From positions 62,001 to 126,000 of the forward strand of contig JADKCI010000006.1 of the NCBI GenBank assembly GCA_016714645.1: a stretch of 64,000 nt of DNA. Direction: 5' to 3'. Origin of the DNA: Chromatiaceae bacterium (lineage in GTDB: Bacteria; Pseudomonadota; Gammaproteobacteria; Chromatiales; Chromatiaceae). Shown here piece after piece: positions 30,350 to 41,000 of this stretch (the stretch's first letter is position 1; the number at the start of each line of letters is the position of its first letter). The notes under the pieces were generated by a model. It was given only the letters and a program-made list of their open reading frames with translations, ran no database searches and was not told the origin of the DNA. Position numbers and translations under genes: made by a program.

Positions 30350-32968
30350 ATGATCGAATCCCACTTCAGCACCGGCATCACGGCCCTCGACCGCGTCTTC
30401 CGGGGTTTGCTGCCCGGTGACAACCTGGTCTGGCATATCGATGACATCGCTGATTTCGTGCCCCTGGTGCCGGCCTATTGCCGGGCGGCGCGCAAAGAGG
30501 GGCGCCGGTTGATTTACTTCCGCTTCGCCGATCACCCCCCGCTGTTCCAAGAGGGTGACGCGGGGGAGATCCACTATCTGGATATCTCCCTGGGCTTCGA
30601 GCGCTTTATCACCCAGGTCCGGGCGGAGATCCGCGAGGCGGGTCGCGGGGCCTTCTTTTTGTTCGACTGCCTGTCCACCCTGGCCGAGGCCTGGTCCAGC
30701 GACCGGATGCTCGGCAATTTCTTTATGCTGACCTGCCCCTATGTCTTCGACCTGGAGTCCCTGGCCTATTTCCCCCTCCAGCGTAACACCCATTCGGTGC
30801 AGGCCACGGTTCCCATCTCCCACACCACCCAGATTCTGACCGAGGTCTATCGGCGTAAGGGGAAGGTCTATATCCAGCCGAGCAAGGTCGAACATCGCTA
30901 CTCGCCGACCATGTACATGCTGCATGTCTGGGAGGGCGATCACTTCACGCCGATCTCGGACAGCGCGACCATCGCGGAGATCCTGACCGCCAAGCCCTGG
31001 GCGGGTCTGGACGCCGTGCATTTCCGTCTTGGCAAGTGGAACCGCACCTTTCTGCAAGCGGAGCGGGTCTGGGAGCAGCAAGAGCGTGGCGAGGACCTGG
31101 GTCAGGAGGCCCAGGAGGTGTTTCGCACCCTGACGGAGATGGTCTTCAGCCGCGAGGAGCGGGTCCTGAGCCTGGCCGAAAAGTTTCTCGATCTCGGCGA
31201 TCTGCTGACCATCTGGAAGCGGATCATCGGTACGGGTCTGATCGGCGGCAAATCGGTGGGCATGCTGCTGGCGCGTGCCATTCTGCGCAAGGTGGACCCC
31301 CGCTGGGGCGACTTATTAGAGGCCCACGATTCCTTCTTTATCGGTTCCGACATCTTCTATTCCTACCTGGTCGATAACGGCTGCTGGCTCCATCGCCAAC
31401 GGCAGATCATGGGCCAGGATGCCCTGCTCGACGACTTGCACGAGGCGCGCCGCCGTATCATCACCGGCCACTTCCCCAATGAACTCATGGAGGAGTTCGT
31501 CGAGATGCTCGATTATTTCAGCCAATCGCCAATCATTGTCCGTTCCAGCAGCCTGCTGGAGGACAGCTATGGCAATGCCTTCGCGGGCAAATACGAGAGC
31601 GTCTTTTGCGCCAATCAGGGCTCTCACCAGAAACGTCTCGACGACTTCATCGCCGCCGTCAAGACCATTTATGCCAGCACCCTGAGCGAAAAGGCCCTGC
31701 GCTATCGGGAACAGCGTGGCCTGCTGGACCGGGACGAGCAGATGTCGCTGCTGGTGCAGCGGGTCTCGGGCCGCCGCTACGAGAATCACTTCTTTCCCCA
31801 GATCGCCGGGGTGGGTCTGTCCAAGAACCCCTATGCCTGGAACAAGTTGATCGACCCCGCGGCCGGCATGGTGCGGCTGGTGTTTGGGCTGGGCACCCGG
31901 GCGGTGGATCGCTCGGACGATGACTACACCCGGGTGGTCGCCCTCAATGCGCCGCAGCGCCGGCCCGAGAGTGACGACGAGGAGGTGCGCCAGTACTCCC
32001 AGCGGCGCGTGGATGTGATCGACCTGGATGCCAGCCAGGTGGTGGCGGTCGAGTTCACCGACATGACCAGTCGCAGGGACGACCTGCCGCTGCATATCTT
32101 CAGTTCCCCGGACGAGGGCCTGGCGCGCCGCGCGGCGAATCAGGGCCTGCCCCCCCCCAGGGCGCGGCTCCTGACCTTTGATCATCTCCTGTCCAAGACC
32201 CCCTTCGTCAAGGACATGCGGGAGATGCTGAGAATTATCGAGGAGGCCTACGACTATCCGGTGGACATCGAGTTCACCGCCAACTTCAGCGACGATGAGG
32301 ACTACCGGATCAATCTGGTGCAGTGCCGTCCCTTGCAAATCTCCGCCGATGGCGCTGATGCCCAACTGCCGATCGCTGCGACCGGGGGCAAAATCGTGCT
32401 GGAGGCCGCGGGCGCCGTGATCGGCAAGAGTCGCCAACACGAGATCGATCGCATTATTTATGTCATGCCCAGCGTTTATGGGCATCTCCCCATCCAGGAT
32501 CGCTATGCGGTGGCGCGGCTGATCGGGCGTCTCCTGCGTGTCGATGACCAGGGGCGCAAGGTCATGCTGCTTGGGCCGGGGCGCTGGGGCACCACCATGC
32601 CGCTGCTCGGTGTGCCGGTCTCTTTCGCGGAGATCGACAAGGTGGCGGTGCTCTGCGAGATCGTGGCGATGCGGGAGAATCTCATTCCCGATGTCTCTCT
32701 TGGCACCCACTTTTTCAATGACCTGGTGGAGTGGAACATGCTCTACCTGGCGCTCTTTCCTGGCCGGGAGGGCAATCTGTGGGACCTGGGCTTCTTCGAG
32801 CAGTCCCCGAACCGTCTGGCGGAACTGGTGCCCGAGGCGGCGAGGTGGGAACACGCCGTGCGAGTCCTCGATCTTGACCGGGAGCAGGGCGTCATGACCA
32901 TCTGGGCCAGCTCGCTCGAACAAAAGGTGCTGTGCTACCTGGCCTCGGACCACCAGGATCAGGCTTAG
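30350..32968 (+). CDS. PEP synthase/PPDK N-terminal ATP-grasp domain protein with degenerate RecA-like N terminus
   Basis: 872 residues. The first 220 or so resemble RecA/KaiC-like proteins (HFSTGITALDRVFRGLLPGD, later FFLFDCLSTLAEAWSSDRML as a Walker B-like segment), but there is no GxxxxGK[ST] Walker A. From about residue 290 comes the pyruvate-phosphate-dikinase ATP-binding domain: GTGLIGGKSVGMLLARAILR, VRSSSLLEDSYGNAFAGKYE, and YPVDIEFTANFSDDEDYRIN with QCRPLQ. The His-containing phosphotransfer domain and the PEP-binding TIM barrel of true PPDK/PpsA are absent. It probably phosphorylates or binds an unknown substrate using ATP. Followed 45 nt later by a small exported DUF302-like protein. 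Confidence 0.8.
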   Translation: MIESHFSTGITALDRVFRGLLPGDNLVWHIDDIADFVPLVPAYCRAARKEGRRLIYFRFADHPPLFQEGDAGEIHYLDISLGFERFITQVRAEIREAGRGAFFLFDCLSTLAEAWSSDRMLGNFFMLTCPYVFDLESLAYFPLQRNTHSVQATVPISHTTQILTEVYRRKGKVYIQPSKVEHRYSPTMYMLHVWEGDHFTPISDSATIAEILTAKPWAGLDAVHFRLGKWNRTFLQAERVWEQQERGEDLGQEAQEVFRTLTEMVFSREERVLSLAEKFLDLGDLLTIWKRIIGTGLIGGKSVGMLLARAILRKVDPRWGDLLEAHDSFFIGSDIFYSYLVDNGCWLHRQRQIMGQDALLDDLHEARRRIITGHFPNELMEEFVEMLDYFSQSPIIVRSSSLLEDSYGNAFAGKYESVFCANQGSHQKRLDDFIAAVKTIYASTLSEKALRYREQRGLLDRDEQMSLLVQRVSGRRYENHFFPQIAGVGLSKNPYAWNKLIDPAAGMVRLVFGLGTRAVDRSDDDYTRVVALNAPQRRPESDDEEVRQYSQRRVDVIDLDASQVVAVEFTDMTSRRDDLPLHIFSSPDEGLARRAANQGLPPPRARLLTFDHLLSKTPFVKDMREMLRIIEEAYDYPVDIEFTANFSDDEDYRINLVQCRPLQISADGADAQLPIAATGGKIVLEAAGAVIGKSRQHEIDRIIYVMPSVYGHLPIQDRYAVARLIGRLLRVDDQGRKVMLLGPGRWGTTMPLLGVPVSFAEIDKVAVLCEIVAMRENLIPDVSLGTHFFNDLVEWNMLYLALFPGREGNLWDLGFFEQSPNRLAELVPEAARWEHAVRVLDLDREQGVMTIWASSLEQKVLCYLASDHQDQA

Positions 32969-33013
32969 GGGCTGGCGGATTCGAGACCTAATTCATTATC
33001 AATAGGAAGCATT

Positions 33014-33472
33014 ATGAAGAATAAGCTTTTCACCCTCGCCCTCTTTGCCCTCCCCAGTCTCGCCCTGGCGGCCCCCTACGCCCTGTACGAGAGCGAGAGC
33101 GACTTTGACACCGTGCTGGATGGCGCCAAGAACGCCATCCAGGAGCGGGGGCTCTATATCAACAACATCATGCACCTGGGCGAGATGCTGGAGCGTACCG
33201 GCAAGGACCTGGGGATTGGCGGGCCCATCTATAGCCGCGCCGAGTCCATCGAGTTCTGTAGCGCCACCCTGTCGCGGAAGATGACCGAAGAGAACCCCCA
33301 GCGCCTCGTCAATTGTCCCTTCATTCTGTCCATCTATGCCTTGCCAGGCCAGGCGGGCAAGACCTTCATCGTCCATCGCAACATCTCCGAGGAAGAGACC
33401 GCCAACAGCCCCGCCATGCGCGAGGTGGCGGAGATGCTGAAAGGTGTCGCCGAGGGAGCGGCTTCCTGGTGA
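33014..33472 (+). CDS. Exported DUF302-type protein
   Basis: 152 residues with a clear Sec signal peptide (MKNKLFTLALFALPSLALAA, cut after ALA). The mature part (YESESDFDTVLDGAKNAIQE, later FILSIYALPGQAGKTFIVHR) resembles DUF302 proteins, small alpha/beta periplasmic proteins of unknown function. AGGAAG lies 6 nt before the ATG. Two cysteines may pair. Confidence 0.7.
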   Translation: MKNKLFTLALFALPSLALAAPYALYESESDFDTVLDGAKNAIQERGLYINNIMHLGEMLERTGKDLGIGGPIYSRAESIEFCSATLSRKMTEENPQRLVNCPFILSIYALPGQAGKTFIVHRNISEEETANSPAMREVAEMLKGVAEGAASW

Positions 33473-33510
33473 GGGTCGGGTTCGCTGGCTATACCCAGCG
33501 CTGGTCACTC

Positions 33511-33536
33511 GCCGGCCTTATAGCAGGAGGGCCGGC
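33511..33536 (+). terminator. Hairpin after the DUF302 gene
   Basis: GCCGGCC/GGCCGGC stem of 7 bp with a 12-nt loop, 38 nt past the stop codon; no T-tract. Confidence 0.35.
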
Positions 33537-33647
33537 CCGGGAAACCGAAAACTCCGGTGTGTTGGGTATGAATGGGCTAATATTTCAACGCTGTCGGCGG
33601 CGGTCGCCACCGGTGGGTACAAGCTGGATAGACTTGAGGACGAATAA

Positions 33648-34145
33648 ATGAAAAATATCAGAACGCCAATTGCCGCCTGTTTGATCTGTGTGGGACTGAG
33701 TGGATGCACCGCCACCACGGGCTCCAACCAGGCCACGGGTACTGCGGTTGGAGCAACCGGAGGGGCGTTGGCGGGAGCCATTATCGCCAATAACAGTGGC
33801 GGCAACCCACTTATTGGGGCCCTGATTGGCGGCATCGCCGGCGGTGTTATTGGTGCCGCTATTGGTGCGCAATTGGACGAGCAGGAGCGCATAGCCATGG
33901 AGGCGGCTATGCAGAGGGCTGCCGTAGCCAAGCCGAACCAGAAGATTGCCTGGACATCTCCGACCCCGTCCAAGAAATCTGGCAAGAAGACCACCGGCTA
34001 CGTCATCCCCGGCGAAATTTATACCAATACCTCCGGTCAGCAATGCCGCAATATCGAGCAGGTTGCCGAAAAGGACGGTAAGACCATCCAGGGCAAGACG
34101 ACGGCCTGCAAGACCAACAAGGGTTGGACCGAGGCCGCTGTTTAA
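33648..34145 (+). CDS. Glycine-zipper outer-membrane lipoprotein
   Basis: 165 residues. Lipobox LSGC with Cys at residue 21 marks a lipoprotein. A glycine-zipper segment with repeated GxxxG (GTAVGATGGALAGAIIANNS, IGALIGGIAGGVIGAAIGAQ) forms two membrane-associated helices as in the 17-kDa antigen/YMGG family. The C-terminal part (VIPGEIYTNTSGQQCRNIEQ) matches the SH3-like tail of surface antigens. Likely a structural outer-membrane protein. Transcribed toward the minus-strand caspase island but separated from it by 86 nt. Confidence 0.75.
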   Translation: MKNIRTPIAACLICVGLSGCTATTGSNQATGTAVGATGGALAGAIIANNSGGNPLIGALIGGIAGGVIGAAIGAQLDEQERIAMEAAMQRAAVAKPNQKIAWTSPTPSKKSGKKTTGYVIPGEIYTNTSGQQCRNIEQVAEKDGKTIQGKTTACKTNKGWTEAAV

Positions 34146-34231
34146 TGCTTTGTTGAATTTACGACGGCGGGCAGGGAAGCCCGCATCGATGGTGTTTGAC
34201 CCCTCATTCGAGGGCGCCAGGATGTATCACT

Positions 34232-35656
34232 TTAGAAATCCTTAACCTGGCGGTAGCTCTCGGAGCCCGTGCCCCCCCCGCCGCGTAGCTTGGCGACTGC
34301 GTCGGGATTGATCTCTTCCAGCTTCTTTAGGGTGTTCTCATCCTTGGCGATATGGCGCAACCGTTCCGGCGTGGCGGCGGCCAGGGCGGCCGGCGGCTTG
34401 GAATTGAAATCCGCCAGCAGTCGGTCCAGGTCCTTGTTGCCATGGAAGCTGACTTTGACGACACCTTGCTCCACCGAGTCGAGTTGGAAGGCCTTCTCGC
34501 CAAATTTGGCGTTCAGGGGTTTGATTAATACATTGTTGACCAACTCGGCAAAGTTGTTATTGTTGCCGGCAAACTCAATCTCATAAACTGAAATCCCGTT
34601 AGCGGTGAAGTTGCGGAAATCCACCCTGATCACCGGCCTGAGGCCGATAAGCTCCTTTTTGAACAGGACCCCGACATCGTAATTGGGGAGACCCACCACG
34701 CGCAGTTCATAAACCTTGCTGGGGCTCATGAGACGTTGTTCGAAGAAGTCCTTGGAGAACTCGGAACCGATGAGCTTGCCGATGTCCTGGACTGCCTCGT
34801 CCTCGCTCGCCCAGCTATGGCGCCGTGGGACCTTGTTATTGAAGTAAATCTCCTCGCCGGTATGGTTATCAACGCACTTGACGGTCCAGGAGGTGATGAT
34901 GTGTTTTTTAACATTTACCCCGGATGCCTGCAGGGTGACACTCCGGACATCGAATTTGACCTTGCCATATATTGAAAAATCAGACTCTTTAAGATGGGAG
35001 ACTGAAATGGTGGTATCCACCTGATTCTCAAGTTCGGAAGATTCTCTCATTTCCGCTTTGATTTTCTTGGTCATTTCCTCCGACCAGACCCGATAGCCAA
35101 AGCCGGAGATATGCTCCTTGAGGATGTTTTCGGCGATGTCCGAACGGCTCTCCCAACTGCCACGCTCCGCATCCTGGGCAAATACCGCCACGGATATTTT
35201 GGGATCGCCATACTGCCGGATATAACCGACCCGCGAAGATCGCGACATTTCCTGGAGGGCCTCTTCGACTCCGGTGACAAACACCTCGGCCTGAATCAGC
35301 ATGTGCATAAAGCCATCCTCTCCGAGCCAGGGATTGCTCTCCTTGATCACGCGCTTGATGAGCCCGGTGGATTGGCTGAAGACCCGGTCCTCCAGCAGCA
35401 CATAGTTCTCCACCAGGGTGCTGCTATCGATGAAGGCGCCAACGGCCTTCTCAATGACCTGTCGCCGGGCATCCTGGCGCAGATCATCGATCATGAGTCC
35501 CTTGTCGCGTTGGTAGGTTTCCGCGTTGGGGTCGGCCAATCCCTCGGCGGTGACGGTAATGGTGTCCGCCGCAAGGGCCGGGAAGCTGAAGAATCCCAAT
35601 AAAGACAGGAGGAATAGCTGGCGGAGGGCGCAGGCCATGTATCGCATCATCATCAC
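34232..35656 (-). CDS. Exported LPP20/FlgT-like protein, long
   Basis: 474 residues. The start is a run GTG-ATG-ATG-ATG with GGAG just upstream, so the exact first codon is uncertain by three positions. A signal peptide ends at ALA. The first mature part (ITVTAEGLADPNAETYQRDK, then LRQDARRQVIEKAVGAFIDS) matches the LPP20-like domain found in FlgP/FlgT and related envelope proteins, where a small beta-alpha unit is followed by a helix. The rest is a beta-rich region without known motif. Last gene of the minus-strand group that begins with the caspase/WD40 protein; about 160 nt separate it from the preceding gene. Function unknown; a periplasmic or outer-membrane-associated role is inferred. 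Confidence 0.65.
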   Translation of the reverse strand: MMMMRYMACALRQLFLLSLLGFFSFPALAADTITVTAEGLADPNAETYQRDKGLMIDDLRQDARRQVIEKAVGAFIDSSTLVENYVLLEDRVFSQSTGLIKRVIKESNPWLGEDGFMHMLIQAEVFVTGVEEALQEMSRSSRVGYIRQYGDPKISVAVFAQDAERGSWESRSDIAENILKEHISGFGYRVWSEEMTKKIKAEMRESSELENQVDTTISVSHLKESDFSIYGKVKFDVRSVTLQASGVNVKKHIITSWTVKCVDNHTGEEIYFNNKVPRRHSWASEDEAVQDIGKLIGSEFSKDFFEQRLMSPSKVYELRVVGLPNYDVGVLFKKELIGLRPVIRVDFRNFTANGISVYEIEFAGNNNNFAELVNNVLIKPLNAKFGEKAFQLDSVEQGVVKVSFHGNKDLDRLLADFNSKPPAALAAATPERLRHIAKDENTLKKLEEINPDAVAKLRGGGGTGSESYRQVKDF

Positions 35657-35816
35657 TCCATCCGCGCACGGACAGTCATGGGCGCCAAGACGCGGTCAAC
35701 ATTCCGTGAGATCGACATTATCTGGATCGTAAGGGAGCGAAGCCGGCCGCGAATCTCGGCTCGGCTTCGGTCCCAACTAGCATGGTGGCTAAGGTCAGGT
35801 TATGGCGCGTTCCGCG

Positions 35817-36674
35817 CTAGGGGCGCAAGTTGGCGCCGCCCCCCTGGGCCTCGGGCGGCAAGATCGGGACCGCATCCGGGCCCACGGGTACATTGATAGT
35901 GCCCTCGCGGATCTGGGTACGGCCAGTAAAATTGCCATCCCCGCCAAAACTAGCCGGCGCCTGATTGAAGTCGTCATGCTGGGCACCGATGCCTTCGACC
36001 TCGATCACCTCGCCGTCGTATTTGAGGCGGCGACCCACTACATCCTGTATAAAGCCGAACTTCAGGCGCATCTTCACATAGGCGTCACCGTTTTCATCCC
36101 AGCGGTAGCCCACCAGTTCCGCGCCATAAATCGCCGCCATCATCTTGGCGCGGATGGAGTCGGACTTCAGGATGAAATCCTTGACCGAAGTGTTACTGTC
36201 AATCTTGAAGCCAATAATAGTCTTGGCCAATTGCTTGTAGGCGTCCAGTTCCGCGGCCCGCAGGGCGCGCAGGGGGCCCGCCATCTCGGGAGTAGAGGTC
36301 GCGAAGCCTACGCGCTGAATGGTCTGACCGCCGAAATCGATGTTCTTGCCGATGATGTTGGTCACCCTTCCCAATTTGATGGAGGCCGTCACCTGGGCAA
36401 TATCCTTGTCGGGATCGTAGATGGCCTCCGTGTATTCAATACCCTTGATGGCGGCCGCGGTCTTGGCATCGACGGTGACCTCCTGCGCGACCAGATCCTC
36501 GACGCTCTCGCGACTGCGCACCTTGAGACCGATCACGCTTTCCACGATGGCCCGCTCGGCGGCGACCTTGGCGGCATTCACGGTCATCAGCTTTTTGTTG
36601 CCCGCGATGGCTACTTGACTACCTAGCAGCAAGGCCAGCGCTACCAGGGTGAAACGAAAATAAAGGCGAGTCAT
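35817..36674 (-). CDS. Exported protein with two LPP20/FlgT-like repeats
   Basis: 285 residues with a signal peptide (LVALALLLGSQVAIAG). Two related units follow: AAERAIVESVIGLKVRSRES to DIAQVTASIKLG, and AELDAYKQLAKTIIGFKIDS to GDAYVKMRLKFG. Each has the pattern A..+A...L...I.G......T....... then a strand, as in LPP20/FlgT N-terminal domains. The C-terminal tail is Gly/Pro-rich. Same strand and orientation as the 198-residue gene and the TPR lipoprotein upstream. Likely part of an envelope assembly with the CsgG/FlgO-like protein encoded at 44253. Confidence 0.65.
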   Translation of the reverse strand: MTRLYFRFTLVALALLLGSQVAIAGNKKLMTVNAAKVAAERAIVESVIGLKVRSRESVEDLVAQEVTVDAKTAAAIKGIEYTEAIYDPDKDIAQVTASIKLGRVTNIIGKNIDFGGQTIQRVGFATSTPEMAGPLRALRAAELDAYKQLAKTIIGFKIDSNTSVKDFILKSDSIRAKMMAAIYGAELVGYRWDENGDAYVKMRLKFGFIQDVVGRRLKYDGEVIEVEGIGAQHDDFNQAPASFGGDGNFTGRTQIREGTINVPVGPDAVPILPPEAQGGGANLRP

Positions 36675-36752
36675 CTGTTACTCCTCGGAATTATCAAAAA
36701 AATTAATTGCCATTGGATCGGCTTTCCCCGCCATGAAGGAGCCTTGGGCTCT

Positions 36753-37349
36753 TCACCAATACAGCAGGGTGGCGCCGCCGCCGATGTTGATGGATTTTAG
36801 GGGTGCCAGTTGCTTTATATCCTCCGGGGATAGGTCGATCATCTTGATGTCGGGGTGACTATTAAACAGGACCTCCAGTTTTTGCCGTCCGTCCGCCAGG
36901 GGTATCGGGAGTGGCGCCGTGGTGAGGGCGGCGGCTAACGGGGCTCCCTGTGGGTTGGTACGGTGAGACGCCGGGATGGGTCCAAAGCGGATGCTGGGGG
37001 CATGGTCACCAAAGGGGGCTAGCACCTCCTTGCCTCCACCCGTATTACCCGTCGTTTGAAGCTCGAAGGGCCGACTGGTACCCGCCTCGGGCTCGGGAGG
37101 TCCCAGGCGTTCGAAGCGATCCACCTTGATGACGCGCTCGCCATTCTGTTCGACGATGCGTGCCATCAGGCGGTACTCCCCGTCCTGGCTACCCGCCTTG
37201 AGCCCTTCCAAGACTTCCCGGTTGATGTCGATGAGCTCCTCGGCATTGCGCTCCATCAGGGTGCTGTTGCCGGCCCAAACCGGGGCCGGCACAGCGACGA
37301 TCGCCATCAAGACCAGGCCGTGCATGATGGCGCCCATGGGGACTACCAT
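36753..37349 (-). CDS. Exported protein of unknown function
   Basis: 198 residues from the ATG at 37349, which overlaps the stop of the TPR lipoprotein gene by 7 nt; a longer frame to 37442 lies inside that gene and has a Trp-rich, non-natural leader. Signal peptide MVVPMGAIMHGLVLMAIVAV followed by PAPVWAG. The mature protein shows MARIVEQNGERVIKVDRFER, then a low-complexity linker, then a C-terminal IKMIDLSPEDIKQLAPLKSI. No domain recognised. Translational coupling with the TPR lipoprotein suggests that they work together. Confidence 0.65.
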   Translation of the reverse strand: MVVPMGAIMHGLVLMAIVAVPAPVWAGNSTLMERNAEELIDINREVLEGLKAGSQDGEYRLMARIVEQNGERVIKVDRFERLGPPEPEAGTSRPFELQTTGNTGGGKEVLAPFGDHAPSIRFGPIPASHRTNPQGAPLAAALTTAPLPIPLADGRQKLEVLFNSHPDIKMIDLSPEDIKQLAPLKSINIGGGATLLYW

Positions 37350-37969
37350 TCGCCTGGCTTCAGTGCCCGGCCGCCACCCATGAACTCCGTGGCCCTTTCG
37401 ACCTTGGGTGGACGCTGCCCACCACCACCACCACCGCCACAAATTTCACGTTGCGCGCGACGCAGGCCTTCCTGGGCATCCAACAGTCCGGGATTGAGCG
37501 CCAGCGCCTTTTTGTACATGTCCACACTCGCCTTGCACTGACCCTTCATCCGATAAATCTCGCCCAGATAATAGAAAGGCATGGGTTGGGCGGGAGAATA
37601 CTGGGTAGCCTGTTTCAGGTGCGTTTCAGCCGGACCGTATTGGTGCATTTTGAAGTAGATGATGCCGGCACCGGCCTGAGCCCCGCCATGACTGGGTTGA
37701 ACACGGATGGCGCTCAAATAGGCGTCAAGTGCCTGAGGTTGCATGTTGAGGCCCTCGTAGGCCTTGCCCAGCCCATAAAAGGCCTCGCCAAAGCGGGGGT
37801 CCAGGCGCACCGCCTCCTGAAAATTCATGAGGGCGCCATTGTAATCCCCGACATCGTAGGCGGCCCTACCCTGGTTGTAATAATCCGTTGCCGTTCCGCC
37901 CCCCTGAGGGATCGTTTGGCAGCCTACCAGTATCAAGCTCATCAACAGCATGACAAAGAGACGACGCAT
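37343..37969 (-). CDS. TPR-repeat outer-membrane lipoprotein
   Basis: 208 residues from the ATG at 37969 (AGAGGAG about 9 nt upstream); a GTG-less extension to 38020 is not supported. Lipobox LVGC with Cys at residue 17. At least three to four TPR units follow (YYNQGRAAYDVGDYNGALMN, AFYGLGKAYEGLNMQPQALD, PFYYLGEIYRMKGQCKASVD). The tail carries a run of glycines. TPR lipoproteins (PilF, BamD type) serve as assembly platforms in the outer membrane. Second in the minus-strand group, 124 nt after the caspase/WD40 gene, and overlapped by the next gene. Confidence 0.8.
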   Translation of the reverse strand: MRRLFVMLLMSLILVGCQTIPQGGGTATDYYNQGRAAYDVGDYNGALMNFQEAVRLDPRFGEAFYGLGKAYEGLNMQPQALDAYLSAIRVQPSHGGAQAGAGIIYFKMHQYGPAETHLKQATQYSPAQPMPFYYLGEIYRMKGQCKASVDMYKKALALNPGLLDAQEGLRRAQREICGGGGGGGQRPPKVERATEFMGGGRALKPGEW

Positions 37970-38093
37970 CTCAACTTCTCCTCTATTCAATCTAGTGTGG
38001 ATGGAAAAAGGGTTCCGCAAATTTTGGCTTAACTATAGGATCCCGAGGGGCTGCTTACCATGGATTTTTAGCCTGACCCTGCGTCTCCGGCGC

Positions 38094-41000
38094 CTACCGT
38101 TTTACGGCAATCGGGAAATCCGGAATGGTCTGCGGCTTGGTAGTGGTGGGGGTCTGCTTGTTTCCCGTGAGCGATTTGACGCGCTCGCTGAGATACAGAT
38201 CAAGCTGATTGATGGTGATGCGGCCGTCCTTGGTATAGTTCGCGGCCCCGTCGAAACCCTCCACCAGGGCCTTGGTAAAGGCCCCATTGCCCCATTCGGG
38301 ATTTTCCAGTGAATACTGTTTGCCCGTGGAACTGGCAAAGACCACCACCCCATTCTCGGCGGCGGTCAGATCGTTGATGACGCCGGTTATGTTGGCCACC
38401 TCCCCCCGCCTCGCGCCCATGATGTTGCCGGAATGGCAGGTGTCCACGAAGGCCAGCACCTTGCTCGGCAGGGACGAGAGGGTCTTTTTGACATCAAAAG
38501 AGGAGACGGCGGTGCGGCGCAGGCGCTCGGGGTCGGAATTCCGGGTCAGGTAATAGTAGTCGCCATCGGGGTCGTTCGCGCCGTGGCCAGACACGAAGAT
38601 GACGGCGATGTCCTTGCTGGTGACCTCCTGGCGTAGCCAGTCGAGGCCATCGAGAAGTTCATCACTGGTCGGATTTTCCAGGATGCGGACCATCACCTCG
38701 CGGTAGATACCTCCGGACTGGCGCTCCAGGGCGGCGCCGAAATCCTTCGCATCCTTGGCGGCATAGGTGAGGTCCAGGCTGTCGTTGGCATAATCCGAAA
38801 CCCCGGCCGCCAGGGCATAGAGCTTGGGCTGGAGAATGAATGCATCCGGCTGGCCGCCCCCTTCCCAGCGCAGCCTGATGGTCTCGGGCGGGGAGGCGCC
38901 GTACCGATTCTCGGCCACCAGGCTGAGGGTCAGGTCGCGGCCGGGCAGGCTAATCTCCAGGATTTCCTCACCTGCCGCCGGCTGGGCAGGCTCTTCCTGT
39001 TTGGTAATGCGCTGGAGCCCCCGTTGGGCATCCAGGGGCCGGCCGTCCACCAGTATTTGCAACGGGCGGAGGGGCTCGCCACTGGGATTTTTGATGCGAT
39101 AGCGGAGGCTGGTCTGGCCTTGGGCGAAACCCTCGCCATCCCGGGGGCTGATGATCTGGACGAGGGGGGGCAGGGATGTCGCTACGCTTTGGTTGGGCAG
39201 GGTCTTTTCGCCCTGGGTATTGGCCTTGGCAATCGCCTGGCCCTCGTCCAGGGTCTCCAGGATGTTCGCCACCACCTGGGGACGGTAGAAACGCTCCCGG
39301 AAACTGCTGACGGGGTAGAAGTCGGAGGCATTGGCCTGGGTCATGGCCCGCCCGACCACCGCCCCTACCTTGGGTGGGGCCTGGGGGTTCGATCGCTGGG
39401 GAAAGATGTCGAAGGTGAGATATTCCATGCCTCGAATAATATTGGCATGGACGGCTTCACCGGCGCCTGTCTGGTTGATGACCTCGATCAACTCCTCTCG
39501 CGATTTGACCCGGACGCCATTGACCGATTCGATTTGGTCCCCGGCGAGGATGCCCGCGTTAGCGGCGGCGGAGCCTGGGACCAGGTTGAGCACCGACAGG
39601 CCCTCCCCCATCTCGACGCGGTTCAGGTGCCAACCAATCAGCCGGTCCCCGCCGGGACTGGCATCGTAGTAACCATCCGGGCTCCAAAGTACCCATTCCC
39701 GGGTCTCCTTGTGCACGAACAGCGCCAGTAACTCCTGGCCATCGGCGTAGCGGTACCAGCGGACCGTGCCATCCCCGAAGGCGGCCGTGGCCAGCCGGCC
39801 ATCGGCGCTGATGTTGACACCCCAGGCGGTGTCATGGACCTGGGTCTGCCAGACCGGCTGGCCCTGGCGGTCGAAACGGCGGAGATACCAGGCCGTGCCC
39901 AACAGGAAGCTTTGTCCATCGGGGGCGATGGCCAGGGCGCGGGAGGTTTCGTGCGGTGCCAGGGGCAGGGCCTTGTCATTGAGCTTAGGCCCCGGCTTGT
40001 TCTCCCAGTCGCTGACCTTAAGGCCCTGAGCCTTGATGCGGGGCGCGGCCAGGGGGCTGATGCCCAGGCCGCGGCGCACCGCATCGTCCAGGCCGCCAGG
40101 ACCCATGCCTTGGGCCTGGCGCCATTGATTGAGGGCTACCTTTAATTGGGGCCCCGCCTGGCCATCGATCCCACCGGGGTCGAAGCCTGATTCAACCAGG
40201 CGTTGCTGGAGCAGCCAGGTCTCGTTGATCTGGCCCTCGAAGAGTCGCTTGGAATTGATATCGAACATGACGGTTTGTTCGCCGCCATAGCCGAGACCCA
40301 CGGCGATCCGGCGCCCATTGGCGGAGACCCGGAAATGCTCGCCGAGCTTATTGCGTAAATCAGGAATCACCGTGCGCCGCTTCTGGATCAAGTCCCCATC
40401 GTGATTGAACTTGAGCCAGGCGGGGTCGTTGGTGGCGGCAAGGAGCCCGCCATTGGCCAAGGGCCTCAAGTCAGCCAGGCTGTTACCCGTGCCTTGCCAA
40501 AAGCGCCTTTCGCCCTTGCCAGCCTTTTCCCAGGCCACGATCGGAAACTTGCCGTCGAGCTGGAAGCGACCCCCCGCGAACAGGTGCTGGCCATCGCTGG
40601 ACCAGGCGACCTTGCTCAAATCCCCGTTGTCTATCCCTTTCCGGTTGGGGTGCTCCAGGGGTTGCAGATCCTTGCCAGAGAGCAGATTCACCACCGGGGC
40701 ATCCGCGAAGCCGACGGCGATCCGGGCGCCATCGGGGGAAAAGGTGACGGCGAAGGGCTCCTTGCCACCCGGGGCCGCGCGCTTGGCCGCGAGATGGAAC
40801 TGGTCGTCGTAGAGGCGGATCTGGCCGTCCAGGGAACTGGTTACCAGCTGGCCCTTGGCGTCGAAGTCGCACCAGTGGCTGGCGTCGCCATAATCGCTGT
40901 CGCTGGCCACCTGCCGCCAGCCATCCGTAGCCCAGACGCGGATGCCGTCGCCACCCAGGCTGGCTACCAGGTAGCCGCCATCCCGGGAAAAACAGAGGTG

